Positions 26,096 through 34,835 of a DNA stretch of 64,000 bases are shown one piece after another (within the stretch, counting starts at the first letter, position 1; every line of letters begins with the position of its first letter). Source of the stretch: Elusimicrobiota bacterium. GTDB lineage: Bacteria; Elusimicrobiota; UBA8919. The DNA lies in NCBI GenBank assembly GCA_016928195.1, contig JAFGLF010000063.1:1-64000 (forward strand), written 5' to 3'. The notes beneath the pieces are model-generated. The model did no database searches. It was not told the origin of the DNA and saw only the letters and a program-made list of their open reading frames with translations. The position numbers were made by a program, and so were the translations under genes.

Positions 26096-26128
26096 TTTTG
26101 GATTTCGAAATTCGAATTTCGGATTTAA
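26096..26128. repeat. TTTCGAATTTCGGATTT spacer repeat, copy 2
   Basis: GGATTTCGAAATTCGAATTTCGGATTT matches the spacer in front of atpE (5269-5305). It lies just upstream of the GGGAGG ribosome site of the next gene. Confidence 0.6.
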
Positions 26129-26142
26129 TGAAGGGAGGTATT

Positions 26143-26943
26143 ATGTTAAACAAAATGTCGAAGACCCGCAGTGGCGGAAAAAAAATTCTGGCAGTTATCT
26201 CTATCTGTCTTTTTACATCCTGTTATGTTTTCTGCAAAACACCTGATTTTGACGCATTGACCACATATCTTGAAAAAAATTATGTAAAGTCACTTGCAAA
26301 GGATATGGGTGCCGTTATCGCAGGAAATATGTTTCACTCCGGCATAAATCTCGGTTTTCCGGGTGTTGATGTCGGCATCGGAATGTCAGCTGTAACAAAA
26401 CCAAGTAAAGGAGACAAAATATTAAGGGATAGCCTGGGTTCAATCGGAAATTCCGATGATGTTATGTACGGTTTGCCGTTTATATATGCATCGATAGGGC
26501 TTCCGGCAAGGTTCGATATTATGGTCCGCGGATATCCTGAAACAGAAAATATCGAACTTTTTGGTGCAGGCTTAAAACACTGTATTGTAAGTAAGGAGCT
26601 TGGAGTTGTGGAGTTGGGGTTATCCACTATGTATTCATATAACTCGTTAAAATATACAAATTTCAAATCGGATGTTCATACGGTATCCGGTATATTTTCA
26701 GTAAAAGTCCCGGTTGTCGAACCATATGTAGGGGTAGCATTTGACAGTACCTCGCTTGAAACAGATCTTTCTTCAGCAGCATTAGCATTAATATCAAAAA
26801 CAAATATTGATGTATCGGAATCCCAGACAAGATTTGTCGGAGGCCTTAATATTTCTCCGTTTCCATTTACCTACATTAATGTAGCAGGTACATACTCTGT
26901 AACCTACGTAGGTGTAGACCTTGGCTTAGGCTTTAAATTTTAA
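26143..26943 (+). CDS. Predicted outer-membrane beta-barrel protein
   Basis: A 266-residue exported protein of unknown function. Start at ATG 26143, placed by AAGGGAGGT; upstream codons to 26098 are repeat. It has a signal peptide (KKILAVISICLFTSCYVFCK) and then alternating hydrophobic strands rich in Gly, Tyr and Phe (for example MFHSGINLGFPGVDVGIG and YASIGLPARFDIMVRGYP), ending in VGVDLGLGFKF with the terminal Phe typical for BAM-dependent barrels. It resembles small DUF6588-type barrels, which I cannot confirm. No neighbour points to a partner. Confidence 0.7.
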   Translation: MLNKMSKTRSGGKKILAVISICLFTSCYVFCKTPDFDALTTYLEKNYVKSLAKDMGAVIAGNMFHSGINLGFPGVDVGIGMSAVTKPSKGDKILRDSLGSIGNSDDVMYGLPFIYASIGLPARFDIMVRGYPETENIELFGAGLKHCIVSKELGVVELGLSTMYSYNSLKYTNFKSDVHTVSGIFSVKVPVVEPYVGVAFDSTSLETDLSSAALALISKTNIDVSESQTRFVGGLNISPFPFTYINVAGTYSVTYVGVDLGLGFKF

Positions 26944-26969
26944 ACATAATATAAACGTGCGAACTTGCT

Positions 26970-26998
26970 CTACCATCCCGACAAGTCGGGGTGGTGGG
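26970..26998. repeat. Repeat family D, copy 5
   Basis: CTACCATCCCGAC and GTCGGGGTGGTGGGG form an inverted repeat. The end GGTGGGGTTGACTT runs directly into the -35 box of the groES promoter. Confidence 0.7.
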
Positions 26999-26999
26999 G

Positions 27000-27027
27000 T
27001 TGACTTTAAAGTTTTTTTGAGTATAAT
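27000..27027 (+). promoter_or_regulatory. Putative groESL promoter
   Basis: TTGACT (27000-27005) and TATAAT (27022-27027), spacer 16 bases. The -35 box is part of the end of a family D repeat. About 180 bases of leader filled by repeat family A follow. No CIRCE operator (TTAGCACTC with its inverted copy) was found. Confidence 0.6.
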
Positions 27028-27067
27028 ATTTTTTTTGAATCTTTTTTTAAGTAACTGCATCTAAATA

Positions 27068-27178
27068 GAACACAACGCAAATGAACGCAAATATTGAGAC
27101 AACGCGAATAAGCGCGAAAAAAAATAATATAAATATTCGCGAAAATTAGCGTTTGATTAGCGACAATTCGCGTTAAGT
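27068..27178. repeat. Repeat family A, copy in the groES leader
   Basis: CACAACGCAAATGAACGCAA, CGCGAATAAGCGCGAA, ATTCGCGAAAATTAGCG and CGACAATTCGCGTTAAG units. The region would be transcribed ahead of groES and can fold on itself. It ends before GGAGGAGGTGAAG, which holds the groES ribosome site. Confidence 0.8.
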
Positions 27179-27207
27179 GAAGCTAAAAAGGAGGAGGTGA
27201 AGTTTTT

Positions 27208-27495
27208 ATGAAGTTGGAACCGCTTGGTGACAGGGTACTTGTCAAACCGTCTGAGGAAAAAGAAGTAAAAAAAGGCGGCATTATTATACCTGATACCGCA
27301 AAGGAAAAACCAATGGAAGGCGAAATAATCGCAGTCGGGCCCGGCAAAGTTGACGACTCAGGTAAAAAAATTCCTATGGATGTTAAGGTGGGCGACAAAA
27401 TTCTTTACGGCAAATACTCAGGTACAGAAGTAAAATTTGACGGCAAGGAATACCTTATAATGCAGCAGGATGATATACTTTGCAAAATAAAATAG
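27208..27495 (+). CDS. groES: Co-chaperonin GroES
   Basis: Heptameric lid of the GroEL chaperonin, 95 residues. The barrel motif [12 protein letters not shown] opens the protein, the mobile loop is [18 protein letters not shown] (residues 15-32), and the [18 protein letters not shown] end is typical. A strong AGGAGGTG precedes it. groEL follows 25 bases downstream. Confidence 0.97.
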   Translation: MKLEPLGDRVLVKPSEEKEVKKGGIIIPDTAKEKPMEGEIIAVGPGKVDDSGKKIPMDVKVGDKILYGKYSGTEVKFDGKEYLIMQQDDILCKIK

Positions 27496-27499
27496 TTGA

Positions 27500-29176
<1,677 letters not shown>

Positions 29177-29179
29177 AAA

Positions 29180-29235
29180 ACAACGCGAATATTCGCGAAT
29201 GAAATACTCAAACGCGAATTAACACAAATATTAAT
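29180..29235. repeat. Repeat family A after groEL (short copy)
   Basis: AACAACGCGAATATTCGCGA and AACGCGAATTAACACAAATA units immediately after the groEL stop. Confidence 0.75.
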
Positions 29236-29239
29236 TAAA

Positions 29240-29274
29240 AAAGGGGCCTCGATAAAATCGGGGTCCTTTTTTTT
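29240..29274 (+). terminator. Intrinsic terminator of groESL
   Basis: A 13-base stem (AAAGGGGCCTCGAT with ATCGGGGTCCTTT, one bulge and G-U pairs) with a three-base loop, followed by eight T residues. Confidence 0.9.
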
Positions 29275-29303
29275 ACCCCGAACTTGTTCTGGTATAGGGC
29301 TCT

Positions 29304-29430
29304 GCCCTGTACCGTGCCGAAGGCTCTGATACAGGGGTTGCTTTTTCTCAAATAATATTATATACTATATAAAGACTGATTACAGCGATAAGAAAGAAAA
29401 TTACAGTGATTTTGACTTATCACTGTAATC
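29304..29430. repeat. Two inverted repeats between groEL and the LuxR-like gene
   Basis: Bases 29304-29345 hold CCCTGTACCGTGCCGAAGG...TACAGGGG, related in inverse orientation to the hairpin at 24099-24140. Bases 29378-29392 (GATTACAGCGATAAG) and 29416-29430 (CTTATCACTGTAATC) are complementary in 14 of 15 positions and belong to the family also present at 55660-55780. No gene or good promoter was recognised here. Confidence 0.65.
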
Positions 29431-29460
29431 TATTTTCAAAATCTCCGGAATCATACTCAA

Positions 29461-30084
29461 ATGAAAATACTGATTGTTGATAAAAGAAACCTGATACGCA
29501 ATGCTTTTGTTTCTTTATTGAAACAGATAAAAAATATAACCATAGTCGGTGAAACAGATAATATAGATGAATGCCTCAAATTATGCAAAAAAAACTTACC
29601 TGATATCGTACTTGCCGGGGAAATCGATGCTACATTAATTAAAGGTAATATTACACATCAAATAAAATCAAAATGTCCAAAAGTACATGTTTTGATAGTA
29701 ACCGAGGAACAGCGAAATGCCATGCTTGACGATTTTGCCTCAGGTGCAGACGGCTATATATCAAGCTCCTGGAGTTCTAAAGAGCTTGAAAATGCTTTAA
29801 ACCATTTCCACAGAGAAGGCATACTTATCCCGCGGAAAATGGCAATAAGACTGGTAAAAGAATTAAAGGAGAAACCGGGATTTCAGAGAGCGAGCCTTAC
29901 ACCTATGGAAGCAGAGATTTTAAGGCTGTTATGCCAGGGCAAACTGAACAAAGAGATTGCCGGCATACTTGGCAAAAATGAAAAAAGCATAAAAAACTAC
30001 CTGCATGTTATTTACATAAAACTCGGTGTTACCCGTCGGTCAGAAGCCATCGCAAAAGTTTTCTCAGGACTAAAGGTCCTATGA
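29461..30084 (+). CDS. LuxR/NarL-type regulator with degenerate receiver domain
   Basis: A 207-residue transcription factor. Residues 1-120 have the CheY-like fold, but the key residues are altered: the acidic pair reads VDKRN rather than Asp-Asp, the phospho-acceptor Asp is replaced in DIVLAGEID, and the conserved Lys is absent in GADGYISSSWSS. It is therefore unlikely to be controlled by ordinary phosphorylation. Residues 143-207 form a LuxR helix-turn-helix (LTPMEAEILRLLCQGKLNKEIA, then KSIKNYLHVIYIKLGVTRRSEAI). No histidine kinase gene is adjacent. It stands directly upstream of the tandem GEMM riboswitches, so it could control that transcript. A nine-base palindrome CTAAAGGTC...GACCTTTAG (30070-30091) covers its stop codon. 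Confidence 0.88.
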   Translation: MKILIVDKRNLIRNAFVSLLKQIKNITIVGETDNIDECLKLCKKNLPDIVLAGEIDATLIKGNITHQIKSKCPKVHVLIVTEEQRNAMLDDFASGADGYISSSWSSKELENALNHFHREGILIPRKMAIRLVKELKEKPGFQRASLTPMEAEILRLLCQGKLNKEIAGILGKNEKSIKNYLHVIYIKLGVTRRSEAIAKVFSGLKVL

Positions 30085-30147
30085 CCTTTAGCCTACCAAA
30101 AGACCTATGCCTCTCACCTTCCCTTTGGACATGTGCCTAAAAATAGA

Positions 30148-30175
30148 TTGACAAAAATCAAAACCGTATTATACT
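30148..30175 (+). promoter_or_regulatory. Promoter of the GEMM riboswitch transcript
   Basis: TTGACA (30148-30153) and TATACT (30170-30175), spacer 16. The predicted start near 30182 is just ahead of the first aptamer. Confidence 0.65.
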
Positions 30176-30185
30176 TATAGTAGGA

Positions 30186-30330
30186 AACGATAAAGGCAAA
30201 CCTAGAATGGCGGTTCAATAGTTCAATGGCTCTAATGTTCTCAAGAACTTAAGAACCCAAGAACATACGAACTGACTTTTCGGGGGCGCAAAACCACGAA
30301 CCCGATGTATCGGGTAGCCGAGTTGCCGAA
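30186..30330 (+). ncRNA. GEMM-I (cyclic dinucleotide) riboswitch, aptamer 1
   Basis: Family hallmarks in order: AAAGGCAAACC (30192-30202), GGGGGCGCAAAACCACG (30281-30298), then GGGTAGCCGAGTTGCCGA (30312-30329). GGCAA (30195-30199) pairs with TTGCC (30323-30327) and ACCCGATGTATCGGGT forms the second arm. The normally short tetraloop arm between the first two blocks is enlarged to about 75 bases by GTTC/GAAC repeats (GGTTCAATAGTTCAATGG, then four GAAC units). The ligand should be c-di-GMP or the related cAMP-GMP; the sequence alone does not decide. Confidence 0.85.
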
Positions 30331-30374
30331 TTAATTGTCATAAAATGACAATTAACAGGTAATTCGGTTTTTTT
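30326..30374 (+). terminator. Terminator of GEMM riboswitch 1
   Basis: CCGAATTA (30326-30333) pairs with TAATTCGG (30360-30367), with an inner hairpin ATTGTCAT/ATGACAAT, followed by seven T. The first stem bases overlap the 3' strand of the aptamer's closing helix, so ligand binding and termination compete. Confidence 0.8.
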
Positions 30375-30375
30375 A

Positions 30376-30478
30376 TGAAAAACGATTACACAGATTACGA
30401 AAGAACGATTACACAGATTAAAGTCAATGACTTAATCCGCGGAATCCGTGTTTTTCATCCGTGTAATCCGCGTTAGTT
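30376..30478. repeat. GATTACACAGATTA / AATCCGCG repeat family B, between the riboswitches
   Basis: CGATTACACAGATTACGAA is repeated, then GACTTAATCCGCGGAATCCG and CATCCGTGTAATCCGCG follow as partial complements. Related copies are at 61361-61455 (closest), 43048-43100 and 55602-55783. Confidence 0.8.
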
Positions 30479-30486
30479 AACAACGA

Positions 30487-30711
30487 AAAAGGCAAACCCG
30501 TCGGTCCACGTGACCCAATCCCGGTTCAAATCGGGAACCAAGGCGGGGGCGCAAAGAATCAGACTCTAAGGAGCACGAATAGAGACATACGAATAGAGGC
30601 AAACATCCCGAATGGACACGAATTAAAGACTTTATTCGTGAAAATTCGAGACAACATTCGTGATGTATTATTCGTGATTTCAAGATGGCTGAACTGCCGA
30701 AAGTTTTTAAG
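30487..30711 (+). ncRNA. GEMM-I riboswitch, aptamer 2, with repeat insertion
   Basis: Second aptamer in tandem: AAAGGCAAACCCG (30488-30500), GGCGGGGGCGCAAAG (30542-30556), then TCAGACTCTAAGG (30559-30571) and GATGGCTGAACTGCCGAAAG (30684-30703). The TCAG/CTGA and GGCA/TGCC pairings can be drawn. The first arm is a two-hairpin structure (GGTCCACGTGACC, GGTTCAAATCGGGAACC). The other arm has gained about 110 bases of CACGAAT/ATTCGTG repeat (30574-30680). The core agrees less well with consensus than in aptamer 1, yet its order and spacing at the paired blocks fit. Confidence 0.72.
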
Positions 30712-30738
30712 ACCGCAATAAGCGGGTGCCATGACTTT

Positions 30739-30790
30739 GCTGCCAATTCCAATAAAACTGAATCCAAATCAGCTTTAAGGCAGCTTTTTT
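30739..30790 (+). terminator. Terminator of GEMM riboswitch 2
   Basis: GCTGCC (30739-30744) pairs with GGCAGC (30779-30784), with an inner CTGA/TCAG stem, followed by six T residues. It lies between the second aptamer and the start of the large secreted protein. Confidence 0.7.
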
Positions 30791-30837
30791 ACTTATTATA
30801 TACTTATGCCGGCATAAAAATCAATCCTAAAGAATAC

Positions 30838-33800
30838 ATTATAAAGTTTATTCTTTTGGGCTTTCTGATCTCTGGATTTTCTTCATATGCTATTTGTGTA
30901 AACTCTTCCGTTACTTCGCCGAATCAGGCATCCTACAATGACCAGTGGATACCTATAAACGGAACTGCTTCAGAGGATACCGCAAAGGTTGAGGTACAGA
31001 TTTACCAGCATGAATCATATACATACTGGGACGGCAAATGCTGGGTAGGGACATCCCACTGGCTCCCTTGCGAAGGGACAACCTCATGGGTTTACGACAT
31101 GTCTACCTATTTTTCCGAAAACCTTACATATACAATAAGGTCCCGCGCAACTGATAAATCCGGCAACGTAGAAACATCCTCAAATGATATACAGTTCGTT
31201 ATTGACAAAAAACCTCCTACCTCATATATCACATTCCCAGAAAACGGAAAATCGTATGACAATATTGAAAAAATTTACGGTAATGCGCAGGACTGGGGCT
31301 CGGGTGTTGCATTTGTAAGAATACGCTTAAAGGACCTCAGTGACGGAACCTATTGGGACGGAAATGAATGGAACACTAATGAGGTCTGGGTCAAGGCATA
31401 TGGAGCCGCCACCTTTTCACTTACAACTTCTGTATGGAAAGTAGGCCATCAGTACAATGTAACAGCACAGGCGGTTGACTTCGGAGGAATTGAACAGGGA
31501 GTGAATACCGGCTACAACTTCGGCATAAATTCGGCATTAAAACTTTCAGTCAAAACATTAAAACCAAAATACGGTTATGGCGAACCTATTGATATTGAGA
31601 TCTGTTTTGAAAATACGGCCAAATCCACTCATGTTGTAGAATTTCCGTCATCAAAAATTTACGACTTTACGATAGATTCAATATATAAATATTCGGATAA
31701 CAAAACATTCACTCCTTCAAAAACCTTTATTTCATTCAGCCCCGGAAAAACCACATATACCGAAACGGTAACTAAACTGCTCCCTGCAGTGGCACATTTA
31801 GTAACCGTTGAATCCGAATATATCGCCACGGAAAAACTTACAGCAAAAGCCGGCTTTGAAGTTGTCTGGGATGTAACCCCGCCTTGCGTCACGCATCAGT
31901 CCGGTAACGTTGAACTGTTCAGATATTTTTCAATACCGGTCACCGCAAAAATTACCGATAATTCTGAAATATCAAATGCAACCATATACAGCGGAAATTA
32001 CGCCTGGCAGATGACAAAAGTAACCGGGGACATCTGGAGCGGCAGCATACCTGCTGAATACAACACATCATCCTCGCTGTCATATTACATAGAAGCGGTT
32101 GACCTGTCAGGCAACAAGACAAAAACCGGGGTAATAACCATTACCTTAAAGGATATTCCCGTGCCGGAAATTGAAGAAATCAGCGTGACGCCTACAGAAG
32201 AAGATAATACCTATACTATAGGTATTACAAATTATCCTGATTTAAACGAGGTTTATTACAGGGTATATTATGACAAGGGGACAGGCACAATAGATTACTC
32301 ATCTCCGGTAGGCACAATTGACTCTGAACACACATCAGTAACAACTCCTAAACTTAATCCGGAATCCGAATATAAGTTTACGGTTGTTCCGGTAGTTCCA
32401 GCCATGGAAGAACCGGAAAATCCCGAAGAAGAAACAGAATCAGAGGAAACTTCCGGTATAACTAATATTCCTGCGCCGGTTATCTTTGTACAGACATACT
32501 CGGCAGGTTCATCTTCCAATACCATAGAAAGTACCGGCAATACAATAACAACTATAAAAATACCTACAGAAGTTATTGTCTCCGACCCTAAAATATCAGT
32601 TACACAGCCGGATATCAACATCACGGAAAAAATCATACCGTTAAAACCGGTAAATTCAATCTGTGTTTCCAAGCCCAAAACAATAAGTTCAGAAAAATAC
32701 ACACCTTCAACACCGACACCCCAAAAACTTCCTATAACTATAGAATATAACGACAAAAATAACGACGGTTACCTTGACGGCACAAGCATAAAAGAAACAA
32801 CCCTGGTAATTTTGAAATACAATGAAGCCGAAGAGAAATGGGAGGGGGGATTCGTAACAATTGTAAACACAGAGCAGAATTTCTGTGCTGCTTATGTAGA
32901 CAGAATCGGAACTTACGCGGTCTTTTCCGCGCTTCAAATATATCCCGCAGGTGTTGAAAACCTGAAAGGTACCTGTACCGAAAAATTCGAGGCAAAAATA
33001 GAATGGACTCCTTCGCCTTCAACCACATCGGAACAGTATAATATTTACTATCAAAATGAATTTTACCGCGAGAAAAACTATTCCGCAAGATACCGCATAT
33101 ACTGGGATGCAGGAACCGGCACTATAAACTATTCAAAGGCAATTGCGGATGTAAACCCCGGCGCCTCAGCATCATCATGGACATCCCATGTGCTTGATAC
33201 CGGACTTTATAAGTTTGCGGTAAGGGTAATTGATATTGAAGGTACCGAGGAAAAAAATACAAACTACGTAGTTGTAAGAGTCAATAAAAAAGGCGAGGCA
33301 AGCGCCAGCATAAGGATACCCAAGGACGGGAAACGGCTCAAAGGCAATGCAGTCACAGTTATCGCTGATGCAACGGCTAATTCCACAGCGGTACAATTCC
33401 AATACAAACAAATAAGTTCGGCTGATAATATGATTATGCCGTTTAACGGGAAAATCAAAGTAACCCTCCTGAAAGCCTCGGCATCATTAATTTCGGATAT
33501 TTTCATCTGTGCCCCTGATAAACAGCTGTTAATAAAGAACAATCTGCTGAATGTCGGTACACTTGTAGAAACAGAATATCCTGCAGGAACAGAGCTCAAT
33601 TTCTTTATACGTACTTATGCAAATTCATGGGGACTCGGCACATATGACCACTATTCTAACAGTAAATACTGTAAAATAAATATAGAGGACTCCGGAAGCT
33701 GGAAACTGTATTTTGAAGACCTGCCTGACCAGCAGGCCGATTGGGACTATAATGACGTAGTTTTACTGGTAGAAATAATATCTACCGGAGAAATAAAGGA

Positions 33801-34830
33801 AGTCGACAATCCCTGGATAAATATTTCTTCGCTTGACAAAAAACCGCCTTATGCCGTTTACTGGGACATCTCAAAACTCCAAAACGGAGAATATAAACTG
33901 CGTGCAGTTGCATATGACTGTATGAAACTTGCCGACCCTGACCCCCGGGAAATAACGGTATATGTGGATGATGTCAACTGGGACATATCGGAAGAAGGCA
34001 ACCCGGACTTAAATCCTGATATTAATCATGTCAAACAGCAAAAAATCACCGGAACAGGAGATGTAGAAATATTCACTGCAGACGGCACCGGAGCAGTCGT
34101 CCCCGAAGGAACCATACAGGAAGGAACAATCCTGAATATAAGCGAAATCGAATCCATGCAGATCCCGTGTATAAATTCATCAATTCAGTCCATAGGAGTT
34201 TTCAGAGAATACGAATTTTCCAATGGTAAAACCAAATTCGAGAAATCCGTCATAATACACCTGCCGTATCCCGACGAAAACGATGACGGCATAGTTGACG
34301 GTACTGATATAAGAGTAGAAGACCTGGAGATATATTATCTTGATGAAGATAAAAATGAATGGAAAAAGGCAGATAACCGTTCAGGACTTGGAGACGGAAC
34401 AAATCCCGGACAGGGCAGCGGCAGGGACAACTCCGCAAATAACGGCACTGATAATCCCAACAATAAAAACAAGAAAAGCAGTATATCTCTGTCTTCACAG
34501 CTGATCAAAACAATTACAGCAAATGTCAGTCATTTTACAAAATTCGGCATATTCGCCAAAACAGCAAAACTAAATCTTGACAATGTATTTATTTATCCCA
34601 ATCCGTTCAAACCGTCTACCGGACATACATACATAACCTTTGACGGCTTAACCAGTAACGTAAAAATCAAAATCTATACGATTGCAGGACGGCTTGTGGA
34701 CGAATTCGAAACAACTACCGACGGCAGTTACCACTGGATACCCGATATAGCATCAGGTGTATATATTTATTACATTGAGGACGAGGACGGCAAAGGCACC
34801 ACAAAAGGAAAAATAGGAATAATAAGGTAA
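30838..34830 (+). CDS. Giant secreted Ig-like protein with DUF4114-like and C-terminal sorting-like domains
   Basis: About 1330 residues. The frame is open from an ATG at 30685, but that ATG lies inside the second aptamer and upstream of its terminator, so it cannot be the normal start. After the terminator there is no in-frame ATG or GTG; ATT at 30838 gives a good signal peptide (IIKFILLGFLISGFSSYA). Downstream are several Ig/FN3-like modules (for example VTSPNQASYNDQWIPINGTA and PPTSYITFPENGKSY), an acidic Pro/Glu linker, a DUF4114-like motif (DQQADWDYNDVVLLVEI, about residue 1025), a Ca-binding-like PDENDDGIVDGTDI, and a final 80-residue domain (NVFIYPNPFKPSTGHTYITF to GKIGIIR) like those used for type IX secretion or FlgD-type folding. 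Probably exported and surface-attached; adhesion or matrix role is inference from c-di-GMP-type control. Confidence 0.85.
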   Translation: MIKFILLGFLISGFSSYAICVNSSVTSPNQASYNDQWIPINGTASEDTAKVEVQIYQHESYTYWDGKCWVGTSHWLPCEGTTSWVYDMSTYFSENLTYTIRSRATDKSGNVETSSNDIQFVIDKKPPTSYITFPENGKSYDNIEKIYGNAQDWGSGVAFVRIRLKDLSDGTYWDGNEWNTNEVWVKAYGAATFSLTTSVWKVGHQYNVTAQAVDFGGIEQGVNTGYNFGINSALKLSVKTLKPKYGYGEPIDIEICFENTAKSTHVVEFPSSKIYDFTIDSIYKYSDNKTFTPSKTFISFSPGKTTYTETVTKLLPAVAHLVTVESEYIATEKLTAKAGFEVVWDVTPPCVTHQSGNVELFRYFSIPVTAKITDNSEISNATIYSGNYAWQMTKVTGDIWSGSIPAEYNTSSSLSYYIEAVDLSGNKTKTGVITITLKDIPVPEIEEISVTPTEEDNTYTIGITNYPDLNEVYYRVYYDKGTGTIDYSSPVGTIDSEHTSVTTPKLNPESEYKFTVVPVVPAMEEPENPEEETESEETSGITNIPAPVIFVQTYSAGSSSNTIESTGNTITTIKIPTEVIVSDPKISVTQPDINITEKIIPLKPVNSICVSKPKTISSEKYTPSTPTPQKLPITIEYNDKNNDGYLDGTSIKETTLVILKYNEAEEKWEGGFVTIVNTEQNFCAAYVDRIGTYAVFSALQIYPAGVENLKGTCTEKFEAKIEWTPSPSTTSEQYNIYYQNEFYREKNYSARYRIYWDAGTGTINYSKAIADVNPGASASSWTSHVLDTGLYKFAVRVIDIEGTEEKNTNYVVVRVNKKGEASASIRIPKDGKRLKGNAVTVIADATANSTAVQFQYKQISSADNMIMPFNGKIKVTLLKASASLISDIFICAPDKQLLIKNNLLNVGTLVETEYPAGTELNFFIRTYANSWGLGTYDHYSNSKYCKINIEDSGSWKLYFEDLPDQQADWDYNDVVLLVEIISTGEIKEVDNPWINISSLDKKPPYAVYWDISKLQNGEYKLRAVAYDCMKLADPDPREITVYVDDVNWDISEEGNPDLNPDINHVKQQKITGTGDVEIFTADGTGAVVPEGTIQEGTILNISEIESMQIPCINSSIQSIGVFREYEFSNGKTKFEKSVIIHLPYPDENDDGIVDGTDIRVEDLEIYYLDEDKNEWKKADNRSGLGDGTNPGQGSGRDNSANNGTDNPNNKNKKSSISLSSQLIKTITANVSHFTKFGIFAKTAKLNLDNVFIYPNPFKPSTGHTYITFDGLTSNVKIKIYTIAGRLVDEFETTTDGSYHWIPDIASGVYIYYIEDEDGKGTTKGKIGIIR

Positions 34831-34835
34831 CGACA

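Noticed and set aside
27028-27207. CIRCE operator for HrcA control of groESL
   Set aside because: The conserved TTAGCACTC/GAGTGCTAA inverted repeat is not present; only repeat family A fills the leader.
30685-30837. Start of the giant secreted protein at ATG 30685
   Set aside because: This ATG is inside the 3' part of the second GEMM aptamer and upstream of an intrinsic terminator. The encoded stretch is hydrophilic and not family-like, and the signal peptide begins after 30838.
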